Position numbers and translations under genes: made by a program. Under the pieces are notes generated by a model, which worked only from the letters and a program-made list of their open reading frames with translations, did not search any database and had not been told where the DNA came from. A stretch of DNA of 64,000 bases, taken from positions 32,585,437-32,649,436 of the forward strand of contig CP154956.1 of NCBI GenBank assembly GCA_039621445.1, written 5' to 3'. The stretch comes from Euglena gracilis (Eukaryota > Euglenida > Euglenophyceae > Euglenales). Each line of letters begins with the position of its first letter. The stretch's first letter is position 1. Below are positions 28,154-39,049 of this stretch, piece by piece.

Positions 28154-28274
28154 GATGATGATGGGCAAAGGAAAAGGGATGGGGTACATGCCCCCCATGG
28201 CGGCGATGGGAAAGGGAAAAGGAAAAGGATTTGGCGGTGTGCCTTGTCTGTTGTTCACCACTGACACCATGTGA
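28154..28274 (+). CDS. hnRNP H/F-like RRM protein, last exon (Gly/Lys/Met-rich tail)
   Basis: The acceptor GGCCAG at 28,153 follows a 65-base intron. Joined in phase 2 the frame reads MMMGKGKGMGYMPPMAAMGK and GKGKGFGGVPCLLF, ending in ATG TGA at 28,269-28,274. The GKGKG runs repeat the end of the preceding exon, which supports the join. A low-complexity Gly-rich tail after an RRM is usual in this family. Confidence 0.6.
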
Positions 28275-28539
28275 CCCTTTCACCCAAAAAATTTTGCCAA
28301 AAAATTTCAAAAATTTTCGTCCAATCCCAAATTTTCCCAAAATTGGAGCTTTTTGTTCCAAAAATTTTGCTACCACCCAATTTTCGCCCCTGTCCCCTCA
28401 ATCTTTACCACACTGACATAAACGGGCGGTCTCTTGGAAATCGACTTACATGAACGGCGCCGTCTTGGAAATTGATTGGCTCCGTCTTGTAAATCGACTG
28501 ACAAAACAGATTTCATTGATTCGGAGATCGACTGACTTT

Positions 28540-28541
<2 letters not shown>
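28275..28541. other. Presumed 3' flank of the RRM gene; no gene
   Basis: Degenerate CCAAAATTTT words to 28,400 and then three CTTGGAAATCGAC / CTTGTAAATCGACTGAC units. The CGTCTTGGAAATTGAC word recurs near 28,965-29,005 around the gap 28,600-28,950. Confidence 0.4.
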
Positions 28542-28572
<31 letters not shown>

Positions 28573-28580
28573 GTTTGTGT
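28542..28580. repeat. GT dinucleotide microsatellite
   Basis: TGTGTGTGTGTGTTTGTGTG with two interruptions. Confidence 0.95.
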
Positions 28581-29619
28581 AATACGTTTTCCCCAGTATT
28601 TTTCAGAGTTGCTTTTTTTCACAATTCATATGTCTGCCACTAAATGGTAGTAACTTAGAAGGTCAGTCTGTGTTTCCCAATGGGCTCGCCGCCACCCTAA
28701 AAGGACAATCTCAACTGACCTTTTTCGTTCCTTTTTGGAGCATTTTGGCAAGTTGCACAAAATGAAATGGCAGATCCTGATTTCAGCCTGTTGCGAGCCC
28801 CGGAATCGCCAAATCGCCCATCTGACCGATAAAAAGTGACTCTGACCTGTCCAAAGTGCTCCCTAAACCCAGTAGTACCCAAATTTTGAAAAAAAATTAG
28901 AGCTCCAAAATGCCCAAAATTTCGCTCAAAAATCCCGAATCTGACCAGCAACAGATTTCAACGTCTTGGAAATTTACCGACATAAGCAGGCGCCGTTTTG
29001 GAAATTGACCAACATAAACAATTTCAACCTGAAATCCGTTTATGTCAGTGAAATTTCAAGTTAGGCATTGGGCCCAGAAAATAGGTTTTAAAATGGGGGG
29101 TTTGCAAAACTCAGCAAAGGCTTGATAGGCGTTGCTTTGGTTTACCCTCCCCCCTCTCTGCTTAGGTTCTTTGCTGCCAAAGTTTTCATTTTTCATGAAA
29201 TCATTGTGATGCAATCATTCTCTTTTGCCGTTTTTTTTTAAGAAGAATTTTTTTGATTGAAAATTGATTTGTTTTTGGCCCTGTACCTTGATTGGCCAAC
29301 CGTGAACAGTGGGCCCACCCAGCGCCACGGGTGTCGGCTATTTTTTTTGAGCCAGAACCCATTGATTTTGAGGGGTGGTTTTGCCAGTAATTGCTCAGTT
29401 GCTCATTGGCCAAATGTTTTTTTTTCAATTTGCATTCTCAACCCAAAGATAGTTAAATTAGGGCGTGCGAGTTTTTGGTGTCCAATGACTAAACAATTGA
29501 CAACGGAATTTCAAAATCGCTGCACAGCAGCCACTTTGGCCGATCAAGGCCGATTATGTCCCAAGCAGACCAAAGTGGCCTCCACCCCCCCCCCCCCCAC
29601 GCCTTCCCGTACAGCCTTG
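28581..29619. other. No gene recognised
   Basis: No domain, exon or repeat that I can support, apart from GTCTTGGAAATTGACC words at 28,965-29,010. Confidence 0.4.
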
Positions 29620-30000
29620 CAAATTGGTCTCAAGTGGCCAAAAATCGGCAAAATTGGCCAAAAAGCCGTCAAAAAGCAACAAAAGTGGCCAAAAGTCGGC
29701 AGCAGCAGACAAAAGTAGTCAAAAGAGGCCAAAAGTGGCCGAAAGTAGTCAAAAAGCAGCAAAAAGTGACGGAAGGAAGCAAATGTGGCAAGAGCAGTAA
29801 AAAAAAAGCAAAAAGGGAAACAAAAGCATTCAACAAGCAGCAGAAAGTGGCAAAAAGTCGACAAAAGTGCCTAAAAGCAGCCAAAAGCAGCAAACAGTGG
29901 CCAAAAGTCGGCAAAAGTGGCAAAAAGCAGTCAAAAAGTTGCAAAAAGTGGCAACAAAGTGTCCCAAAGTGGTGAAAGTGGCAAAAGTGGCCAAGTTTAT
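29620..30000. repeat. Degenerate AAAGTGGCCAAAAGTCGGC array
   Basis: About 25 loose copies of a 10-17 base word (AAAAGTGGCC, AAAAGCAGCC, AAAAGTCGGC). On the minus strand it looks like a Phe/Leu-rich protein, but this is caused by the repeat. Confidence 0.8.
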
Positions 30001-30839
30001 TGGCAAGCCCCCACCTACAGCCGACCATGGCCACAACAAAATGGGAAGAAAGTGACCACAGGTGCCTACACAGCAGGGTCTGTGGCTTTGGAGACAAAGA
30101 AGAAATTTCTTGACACAACAGTATCATTCTCTGTTTCTTCAGCATATGGAATGTGGTAGATTTGGACAATGCACCGATGCTAACCTTTCGCTTTCATTGT
30201 TTGGGGCACATACAACTGCATCTCGGAGGATGCATGTTTTCTCCCTGATCACACCGAATGCGCTCTGTAACACATTGCCATCTTTTTGGAAATTGAGTCA
30301 GTTTCCACATCGACATGCGGGATAAAAGACGAGCTTTTGGTTTTTTTGCAATAATTTCAGTTCCGTTTTGACATTGAGTCAAGAAGAAGAATGTCCTTGA
30401 CTTCCCCCTTGCATGCCATCATTTCTTGTGTTGGTTTTCAAATGTCTCTGGTGTTTCTTTCTTCGCCAAAGTGCCAAGGGGCAGGGGGGACCCTACCTCC
30501 GGGGGGAAGGGGGTCCAGCACTTTTTTTTTTCCAGCCAGCAAGTCTCAATTGAGCTGCCAACCCCCTCCGAGGTGGGGGGTCTGCTGAAATAAAGTTTGT
30601 GTCAGCCCGGCGCAGCAACCACCCAGCTGAGTTATCACTGGCTGATTATTTTGAAAAATGCTGTCAAATGGCTATTTTTTTTGTTTTCTGAAGGTTTTCT
30701 GGGTATTCATGTCAAATCGTCAGCTGAAAGATTCCAGCCCAGCTGGTTTTGGTTTGCTTTGCCACAATTTTGTGCACAGTAGGTTCAGCCTGGAAGTGGA
30801 CCTGGATCCAGCTTCGGGTATCTTTTTCCGGCCTGCAAG
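30001..30839. other. No gene recognised
   Basis: Mostly unique sequence. A CCTACCTCCGGGGGGAAGGG stretch near 30,500 and CCCCCTCCGAGGTGGGGGGT near 30,560 form a weak inverted pair. Confidence 0.4.
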
Positions 30840-31150
30840 ATGCCCCCCCCCCCCCGGTGCTTAAGAAAACCCCTGAAGGGGGGACCAGGCTTGTGCTTAG
30901 TCGGGTGCCCACCCCACGGGGAGGTGCTAGGGGCAGGCACCCCATAGCACCCGATCCGACCCCCCCCCCCGGGGGGTCGGGCTTTGGGGGTGCCTGTCCC
31001 TACCTGTAGCAGGCACCCCCCTCCGACCCCAGAAAAGACCATTTTCAATGAAAATTTTCTGGGTCCCAGACCCCTATCCCCCCCGGGGGGGTGTGCCTGC
31101 TAGGGGCAGGCACCCCCATAGCACCCACCCACTCCCCCCCCCCCCCCCCC
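30840..31150. repeat. GTGCCTGCCCCTAGCAGGCAC fold-back, inverted relative of 18.1 kb
   Basis: Carries GGTGCTAGGGGCAGGCACCC, TGTAGCAGGCACCCCCCTCC, the AATGAAAATTTTCTGGGTCC core and TGCTAGGGGCAGGCACCCCC, bordered by C/G runs, in the order opposite to 18,085-18,380. Confidence 0.7.
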
Positions 31151-31749
31151 CGGGGACATGTGAAGTTCATTTTTTGTGAATTTCTGGGTCAAAGGCTGGT
31201 GGAAAGTGTCCCGACTTTGAACAGGAACCAATGCGTGTGAACATGATTTTTTTTCAGTCAAACTTTATTTTTTTCAATCAAACTCTGGGTGGAGGGCCCA
31301 AGAAGGGGGTAATTATGAATGAATGATGGACTTCACAGAGCTCCTCTTTGAGACCACAGATGGCTGAACACATTTTCCGTGGCGCAAACATCGGACGACT
31401 CTGACAAATGTATATGCTGTTGCGGCACAGGTTTGCTTTCAATCACCATCCTCAGTGTTTTGGGTTCAATACGTTGGACAGCATTTCAATGCCAGTGGGG
31501 AGTCAGGGGAGTGGGGTTTCTGGGTCAGTGGGTCAGTGGTTCAGGAAGATTTTGGGCCACTTCTGCTCACAACAACAAAAGAAATAAAACTTGGAGGTGG
31601 CGAATGAGGACTGACGACACCAAGGGACAGTGTGGTGATCGCCTTGATGAGACTCGGGTTTTTTTTTTGTCAGCTATTTAGGTTTTCGTCCTCCGCGTTG
31701 TGAGGTGAAATTTACAGGGGGGTCCAGCACAGACACCTCCAGACACCTG
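31151..31749. other. No gene recognised
   Basis: Unique sequence. A 70-codon open frame at 31,379-31,600 has no family resemblance. Confidence 0.4.
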
Positions 31750-32060
31750 CGACATTCGGGCTCCGCACCTCCGAGATGGTGAGGTCCTGCTTTCCTTGCC
31801 GGCTGTTCTGTTTGGTGTGTTTGTGTGTGCGCGGGGGGCGCTTCTTACTGCGACACCTCGGGTTCCGCACTTTGCCATTGTGGGGCCATGCCTTGCTCGC
31901 CGGCGGTGCTGTGCGATTGTTTGTTGTGCTGGGTTAGGCGTCTCCCCTTAGTGCCGACACCTCGGGCTCCGCACTTTGCCATTGTGAGGCCATGCCTTGC
32001 CCGCCGGCGGTTTGTTGTGTGATTGTTTTGGTGCGCTGGGTTAGGGGGTCCCGCTTAGTG
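31750..32060 (+). repeat. Three tandem ~103-bp units at the DIRS-like element end
   Basis: Units start at 31,750, 31,851 and 31,955 with CGACACCTCGGGCTCCGCAC and end in CCCCTTAGTGC or CCCGCTTAGTGC. The third unit runs into the DIRS-like arm. The CTCGG/CCGAG and GCCTTGCTCGCCGGCG words also occur at 36,530-36,570 and 51,420-51,445, so they are terminal sequence of this retroelement family. Confidence 0.75.
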
Positions 32061-33364
32061 CCTTTTTTCGCCGGAGTTGGCTGATTCTTAACTTGCCCTT
32101 CGACACCCAGAAGAAAGGAGCAGAGTTCAAGAACGAGGTAGAACTGAGAAAAGAAGTCAGTATCAATTCAATATCCAGAAGAGCACGAACCAGACGAAAA
32201 TCAGTTGAGAATTCAATTGTCAAATTTCAATTTCGACTTCGATGTGCAATGCAGTGGAGAAGAAGTTGGAATTATATGGCCACGGACGTCCTGGAGGAGT
32301 GGCCGCAGCAGCTGGAGACCTTGGAGATGCGGTCAACACGTGGCAAACCGTGGCCGTTCTTCCCACCCAGCCCCCCACCCCAGAAATTTCACAGCCCAAA
32401 ACCCCCCCAGTGACGGCCACGGTCCTTGGACCACTGTGGCCAGGAGGCCCAGAATACAGAAGCCAGCCCCAGCCCTTGGTGGGCAAAGACTGGGCCATGG
32501 GGGCCCAAAATGCTTCACAATTGGACAATCAAAGCCCACACATCAGGGGCATCTCCCCCAAAGGCGCCCAGCAACCTGGGCACAAATTGGCCAGAAGATG
32601 GGGAGATGGAATCAAGGCCAAGGAGGTCAACAGCACAGGGGCCATGGGGGCCAGTTTCACAAGCAAATCCCCTCAGGAAGGGGCAGAAAAGGTCTGTCCA
32701 ACCCCCCCAATTCATCTATCACAACAGCCCCTCTCAAGGGGACAAGGGGGGGCCACAGCAGCCCCCCCAGATTTCCAATGGGGCTGGAGGCCATGAAGAA
32801 ATCAAGGCCTGGAAGACCACAAGATGGATTATGGAAAAAAAATTATACATGGAAACCTTGGAGACCAGCAGGGTGGACCCACAGTGGCCACCAAGAAGCT
32901 AAGGAACCAGCAGGGTGGACCCACAGCGGCCACCAAGAAGCTAAGGATGCTGCTGGACCGAGGGACCCACAGTGGTCCTCTGTCAACAATGGGGGATAAA
33001 GGGACCCACAGTGGCCCTCTCAATGACCCAGCCCCAGGAGGAAAAGGGACCCACCGTGGCCCTTTCAAGGACCCAGCCCCCAGGGGCAAAGGGACCCACA
33101 GTGGCCCTTTTGGAGGGAGGGGCAGAAACCCCTCCAACATTTATTTTTCAATTCCCGATCAATCAATCAGGGGGGGGGGGGACCAACAGAGGCCCCCCTG
33201 TGGTATGTCAGCCAACCACATCAACATGGAGAAGACCAGATCGGCCAAACAGGGGCATTACGCCCTATGGTATGTCTTCCAACAACAAGATCATCCAGAG
33301 AGGTGAGCAGAGAGGGAGAGAGTGCATGCACATCCCCCCAGAAAAAATTTCCTTTTACAAGGGC
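31986..33364 (+). mobile_element. DIRS-like element, left inverted arm (terminal region and gag only)
   Basis: About 1.38 kb that is the reverse complement of 35,184-36,565 at roughly 97-98% identity. It holds the terminal sequence, then gag-like frames beginning MPFDTQKKGAEFKNEVELRK and, in other frames, the GTHSGPL/KGPTVAL Gly-Pro-Thr-rich repeats (32,960-33,120). It stops in ACAAGGGC at 33,364, where it is fused to the inverted 3' part of the RNase H region of the minus-strand copy. It therefore has no RT of its own. Confidence 0.8.
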
Positions 33365-33890
33365 TCCACAGTTGGGGCACCTGGCCACAAATTTTTGCAG
33401 TTTTTTGTGGCCTGGTGAGGCAAAAAGGTCTGTTTTTAGGCTGATGTAATTTTTGAACTGCTGCCACAGCCACTGAAAAAGTTGGGGGTCCAGTGAGTAA
33501 TCCCCCCTGTCCATTTCCCACCTGCTTATGGGGTCTGCCAGGCAGTCTTTGGAGGGGACCCACTTTACTTGCAGGTTTATGTTGTGTTCCATGCACCATT
33601 TGAAGAAGGTTCTTAGCATGGAATTGAAAGGGTCCTTTCTGCCCCCCCCCCTTTGTTAAGTAATAGTAAATTACTTGATTGTCCACGGATAGGGACACAG
33701 TTTCCCCTGGCTGGCTGAGGCTTTGTACTGTGCTTATTGCTGCACTTAATTCTTTGACATTTATGTGCAAAATGCAGTTTTCTCTCCAAAATTCTTGCAC
33801 AATTTTGCCTGTTCGAATGTCCAGCCCCCCTTAGTTGCACTAATGTGTCCAGCCCCCCCCACGCATGGGTGCTGCTATCTGAGTGCAACT
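33365..33890 (-). pseudogene. DIRS-like element A, RNase H region
   Basis: Read right to left: LHSDSSTHAWGG-type first Asp block (33,885 in a neighbouring frame), LHINVKELSAA (Glu), VDNQVIYYYLTKGGG (Asp), then WVPSKDCLADPISRWEMDRG (last Asp) and LKTDLFASPGHKKL. This is the RNase H order of DIRS-type retrotransposons. Several frame changes separate the blocks. The DLFAS block that normally leads into the ANPP domain ends at the inverted junction 33,364/33,365. Confidence 0.7.
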
Positions 33891-34059
33891 CCCTGGTTGC
33901 ATTTTGGGGGAAGGGTCTGCCCCCCCAGGTGTCCAGCAGAATTTTTATTTCCTTTAATTGGTCCTTTATTCTTTGGGAAATGGGATGTTTTGAGTCTCAG
34001 GGGGCTGTGGAATTTTCCACCAAAAAACTTGCCAGGGCATCCGTAAAGGCCCTTAAAAA

Positions 34060-34910
34060 GGGCAGGGCCATTAGATTGCATCTGATTTGGCCCAAAATGG
34101 CAGCCAGTTGCCTTTTTGACATGTAATCTTTTTTCTTCACCATTTTTCCGAGCTCCTTTTTTATTTTTTTTATTTTCTGGGGGGGCACCTGTAATTTTCC
34201 CTCTGGGAAGTTTAGCTGAAATCCAAGATGATTGACGATTTGGGTGGGCTGCAGGTGGACTTTTTCACATTGATTTTGAATCCTGATTTTGTTAAATCCC
34301 TGACCACTGTGTTCAGGTGATTTTGTAAGATGATTTGTGTTGGGGCCACCAGTAAAATGTCGTCCAGGTAAATAAATACCTGGATGCCCCTTTTCCTCCA
34401 CAGTTTTTCGAATGTCTTCATTACTGAAATGAAAATTTGGGGCATTACATTCAGGCCAAAACAGCCTGCCTGGAATTCCCAGGTCTGCCCTCCCACCTGA
34501 TGCCTTAAAAATGGCCTTAGGCCTGGACTTACTGGAATATGAAAATAGGCATCCTTCAGGCCTATTTTTTATGCCCAGTGGCCTTTTTCCAAAACTGGAA
34601 AAATGTGCTGGATGTGATCCAGCTTGAAAGGTTTCACTTGGAACCTTTGATTTATTTCCCTGCAATCACTTATTAATCTCCATTTTGTCTGCCCCCCCTC
34701 TGGTTTTGAAATCAGAAACCAGGGGATCAGGTGCTGGGTGGTTGAATCCCTCACCCTCTTTACGGATCCAGATTTTTCGTAATCCAGCAGTTTTTTTTCT
34801 GCTTGGGGTAAGTTCAAATTTGCCCTGATTTTTGGGTGGGTGGAAAATTTTGGTGGGCTGACCCAGGGGGGTTGAATGCCATCCCTGATGAGTTGACATG
34901 TTGTTGGGGG
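34060..34910 (-). pseudogene. DIRS-like element A, reverse transcriptase
   Basis: Blocks in order on the minus strand: SGSVKRVRDS, LIPWFLISKP, WRLISDCREIN, a frame change near 34,570, GLKDAYFHIPVSP-type block 3, then FGLNVMPQIFISVMKTFEKL and QVFIYLDDILLVAPT with the YLDD catalytic box, and GFKINVKKS. All are RT motifs 1-6. Frameshifts at about 34,570 and 34,210 disable it. Confidence 0.8.
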
Positions 34911-35183
34911 GCATTTTTTGCCCACCATTTCAAGTTTTTTTTCAGCCTTTGATGGAGGGGGGTGTCTCCCCATTTTTCTTCCATGGAATTTATTTCCTGG
35001 ATAAGATGATTTTGGGGGGGCTGGGCTGGAGATTTTGGACATTTTAGGCTTTTTTGCAACCTTTGATGGAGGGGGGTGTCTCCCCATATTTCCTCCATTG
35101 AATTTATTTTCTGGGTAAGATGATTCTGGTGGGGCTGGGCTGGGGGTGTTGTACATTGCACCCCTAGGTCCCCTAGGGCTTGG

Positions 35184-36565
35184 GCCCTTGTAAAAGGAAA
35201 TTTTTTCTGGGGGGATGTGCATGCACTCTCTCCCTCTCTGCTCACCTCTCCGGATGATCTTGTTGTTGGAAGACATACCATAGGGCTTAATGCCCCTGTT
35301 TGGCCTATCTGGTCTTCTCCACGTTGATGTGGCTGGCTGACATACCACAGGGGGGCCTCTGTGGGTCCCCCCCCTGATTGATTGATCGGGAATTGAAAAA
35401 TAAATGTTGGAGGGGTTTCTGCCCCTCCCTCCAAAAGGGCCACTGTGGGTCCCTTTGCCCCTGGGGGCTGGGTCCTTGAAAGGGCCACGGTGGGTCCCTT
35501 TTCCTCCTGGGGCTGGGTCATTGAGAGGGCCACTGTGGGTCCCTTTATCCCCCATTGTTGACAGAGGGCCACTGTGGGTCCCTCGGGGGATTTCTCCAGC
35601 AGCATCCTTAGCTTCTTGGTGGCCACTGTGGGTCACCTTGCTGGTTCCTTAGCTTCTTGGTGGCCACTGTGGGTCCGCCCTGCTGGTCTCCAAGGTTTCC
35701 ATGTATAAATTTTTTCCATAATCCATCTTGCGGTCTTCCAGGCCTTGATTTCTTCATGGCCTCCAGCCCCATTGGAAATCTGGGGGGGCTGCTGTGGCCC
35801 CCCCTTGTCCCCTTGAGAGGGGCTGTTGTGTTAGATGAATTGGGGGGGTTGGACAGACCTTTTCTGCCCCTTCCTGAGGGGATTTGCTTGTGAAACTGGT
35901 CCCCATGGCCCCTGTGCTGTTGACCTCCTTGGCCTTGATTCCATCTCCCCATCTTCTGGCCAATTTGTGCCCAGGTTGCTGGGCGCCTTTGGGGGAGATG
36001 CCCCTGACGTGTGGGCTTTGATTGTCCAATTGTGAAGCATTTTGGGCCCCCATGGCCCAGTCTCTGCCCACCAAGGGCTGGGGCTGGCTTCTGTATTCTG
36101 GGCCTCCTGGCCACAGTGGTCCAAGGACCGTGGCCGTCACTGGGGGGGTTTTGGGCTGTGAAATTTCTGGGGTGGGGGGCTGGGTGGGAAAAACGGCCAC
36201 GGTTTTCCACGTGTTGACCGCATCTCCAAGGTCTCCAGCTGCTGCGGCCACTCCTCCAGGACGTCCGTGGCCATATAATTCCAACTTCTTCTCCACTGCA
36301 TTGCACATCGAAGTCGAAATTGAAATTTGACAATTGAATTCTCAACTGATTTTCGTCTGGTTCGTGTTCTTCTGGATATTGAATTGATATTGACTTCTTT
36401 TCTCAGTTCTACCTCGTTCTTGAACTCTGCTCCTTTCTTCTGGGTGTCGAAGGGCAAGTTAAGAATCAGCCAACTCCGGCGAAAAAAGGCACTAAGCGGG
36501 ACCCCCTAACCCAGCGCACCAAAACAATCGCACAACAAACCGCCGGCGAGCAAGGCATGGCCTCG
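35184..36565 (-). mobile_element. DIRS-like element A, right inverted arm: terminal region and gag
   Basis: Reads from the terminal CTCGGTGTC/GCCGGCGG sequence through MPFDTQKKGAEF (36,457) and a 245-codon open frame from 36,345 to a long frame with Gly-Pro-Thr repeats that is continuous with RT block 1-2 at its end (35,636 to 34,569). No zinc knuckle is visible; DIRS gag proteins usually lack one. Fused to 33,365-35,183 it makes one nearly full-length but frameshifted minus-strand copy lacking the recombinase. Confidence 0.75.
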
Positions 36566-37806
36566 AAATGTCTTTGTGCTTCGCCCTCGGTGTCCCTTCC
36601 TCACTTCTCGGTCTGGCCCGAGGGAGTATGATTTCTTCGCCGGAGTTGTAGTCTTGCCCTTCGACACGGAAGAAGACAAAAACTTTGAAGAACAGAGTTG
36701 GAAGAGATCAAAGACAATACAATATCAATATTCAGAACCTGCGTAGAACCTGAAGAATATCAAATTCAAGAAAATATTACAACTTTGACATTGGAAGTCA
36801 ATGCAGCATGTGGAGAACAAATTGGAACTATCAAGTCGACAACCTGGACAAAGTGCAGAGCAAGAAACGCCAGCTGGAGAACTTGGAGATGCGGTTTCAA
36901 CGTGGCGAGCCGTGGCCATCACTTCCCCCCAACACACATCTCAACAGAAAACTTTCAGCAGCAAACAATCACACACAATGATGGCCATGGACCCTTGCAG
37001 ACAGTGGGCAAAAAGCCCAGACGACAACGGAAGACATTGGGAACCCAGGGTCAAGACCCATTACATTACAAATTTGGGTAAACCCCCCCCAAATATAAAA
37101 CCCCCCCAAATACAAACCCCCCCAAATATAAAACCTCCCCTGGGGACCTTGAAATCCCGCCCAAATAAAAAACCCCCCCTCCGGCGCGAAGCGCCGGAAG
37201 GAAAAATTTTCGGCAAAATATCTCCCAAAATAGTCATTTTTGCGGATTTGGGAACAATTTTTACCAAAAACATGTGAAAATTGATCCTTCGCCCGAAAAC
37301 TGAAGTTTTTGGACCCCCAAGGGTGGGCGTATTTGTTATTTTGACCAAAAAAGTGTCTACTGGAGCCCACCGGGAAGTTGATTTTTCCGACCAAATATAA
37401 CCCCCCCCCCCAAACATAAAACCCCCCCTCGGGGCCTTGAAATTTCCGCCCAATTATAAAACCGGGGGGGGTTTATATTTGGGGGGTGGGGTTTACAAGA
37501 AACCTCCAAGATTGGCATACCCAGCCCAGAGAGCAAAAGCCCCAGCCCAGAGGGCAAATGTCCCCAACCTATCAAGATGGAAGAAGGGACAAGGGGGCCA
37601 GTACAACATTGGGAATCCAGGAGATGGCCCAGTCTGGAGCAGAATGCCCACAGGAAGGAGCAAAAAAGGTCTGTACCAACCATCTTCTTCAGATTCAGCC
37701 CACAACCCCATTCCAAGGGGGAGGGGGGAGGCCCAGCAACAGGGCTACCCCAGATATCAATTGGGCATGGCAAGGAGCCACAACTTACAGCCCCGGCCAT
37801 GGAGGC
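36566..37806 (+). mobile_element. DIRS-like element B: terminal region and gag, interrupted
   Basis: Starts back to back with element A at 36,565. It carries TCTTTGTGCTTCGCCCTCGG terminal sequence, then a gag frame from 36,698 (MEEIKDNTISIFRTCVEPEE ... LETWRCGF-like block) related to, but diverged from, the gag of element A. It is cut by a MITE (37,078-37,496), continues in gag-like Gln/Pro-rich frames to 37,800, and ends at the LTR of the gypsy element. Confidence 0.65.
37078..37496. mobile_element. MITE-like fold-back, GTAAACCCC ends, inside DIRS-like gag
   Basis: A 419-bp insert starting GTAAACCCCCCCCAAATATA and ending TATATTTGGGGGGTGGGGTT(TAC), its inverse. Further in, CCTTGAAATCCCGCCCAAAT and CCTTGAAATTTCCGCCCAAT repeat in direct order. 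The left core is CCGGCGCGAAGCGCCGGAAG with AAAAATTTTC. Element B gag continues on both sides, so the borders are well defined. No target duplication is obvious. Confidence 0.8.
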
Positions 37807-37999
37807 TGGACGTCTCAGAATATTCTTTTGTTTTTTCTTGAAATCCTCGGATTCCCAATTTTCTTGATATCCCAATTGTCCCAAAGACGTAATCACAAAT
37901 CAATTTGAAGACATAGCACAAGAGCCAGCAGTCTGCGGGGGTAAAAGTTTGAATTAGGAATACAAAAGTCAGTTCGGCAGTTGGTAAGGTAAGCGGTCA
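37807..37999 (-). repeat. 3' LTR of the Ty3/gypsy element
   Basis: Direct repeat of 44,768-44,951, including CGTCTCAGAATATTCTTTTG and GTCAGTTCGGCAGTTGGTAA. It is 9 bases longer through small indels. The inner flank shows no clear polypurine tract. Confidence 0.85.
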
Positions 38000-39049
38000 G
38001 GCAAAGCCCATGCCGGAGGACGCGGCACCAAAAGTGCAGGACGAAACGGCATCACACCACAAACAAAACGGCTTTACTGTGTTCAAGCACTGATGTATGG
38101 TGTTCAACACGAATTGTCCACAAAAAAGGTTCAGAACGACAAATGTCAACACAAAGGAAGGTAAAAGAGGTTACTTCCGACGTTCACCGTGGTCCCTTCA
38201 CTACGTGGTTGGCTTGCCATTCAAAGGTAACACAAACCTGGGCGAAACTCCTCGCATGAATGGCAGGTTTGTGACTGAAAGCCTTCAAAGGTTAGACAAC
38301 AATCCACCCATGGCGAGGCGGGTTGGTGTCTACTGACCCGAAAAACCATCCAAAAGGCCCCCTGGGGGGCTTGACTTTCCTCCCGCGTGACTGAAAGCAC
38401 GATCAGAACATTTGGGGGAGGCTGTCTCTTGAGATGCCAACCCCCATTCACATTCTGAAACGTCGCAAAACATTCTGAGCGCCTGGCGTAGGATCGATTG
38501 TAAATTGTGATCCACACAATAATTCTTGAAAACCTCATTCATTCTTCCTCCTGGTTGCACAAAGGAAGCCACAGGCTCCCATGTACTGCTGCTTGCCGGA
38601 AAAATCTCCCACCAAACCAAAAATTTCCATCCCCCTTGGTACTTGTGCTTCAAAATCTTTTAAACATTGTAAAAACCCAACTTTGCTTAAACTTCTTCTG
38701 ACATCTGAATGCGGGGGTCCCCTCCCTGGTCTGGCATGGGGGTGTCACCCTCCACTGGGTCTCCCACAACCACGTCACCGGTCAAAAGGCCTGGGTCTTC
38801 TTCCAAAAGACTTTCTTCATTCAAAGCAACCTCCCACTTTTGCACAAACCCAAAGAAACATCAATGACCCCTCCCAAAGATTGACTGCTTGCAATTTGCT
38901 CTTAATTGAATCTCGATTTGAGAACCCGAAAAGGTCCTTGCCAGTGGGGGGAAAGCTTGGGCAATGATTTGTTTGGCCATCTTTTGTTGTGAACCAGAAC
39001 ATAGTCATCTTCTTCAATTTTTGCTGGTACCCTCCCTTTGTTGGCACTC

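Noticed and set aside
29544-30169. Phe/Leu-rich minus-strand frames as a membrane protein
   Set aside because: They are produced by the AAAGTGGCC repeat on the other strand.
31379-31681. 100-codon frame at 31.4 kb as a gene
   Set aside because: No splice sites, no family, and a Gly/Val/Trp-rich stretch from GGGGTTT words.
38000-39049. Additional ORF 3' of the gypsy integrase (for example an envelope-like gene)
   Set aside because: Minus-strand frames at 38,221-38,653 are short and broken, with no membrane segment or signal peptide; treated as degenerate 3' non-coding sequence.
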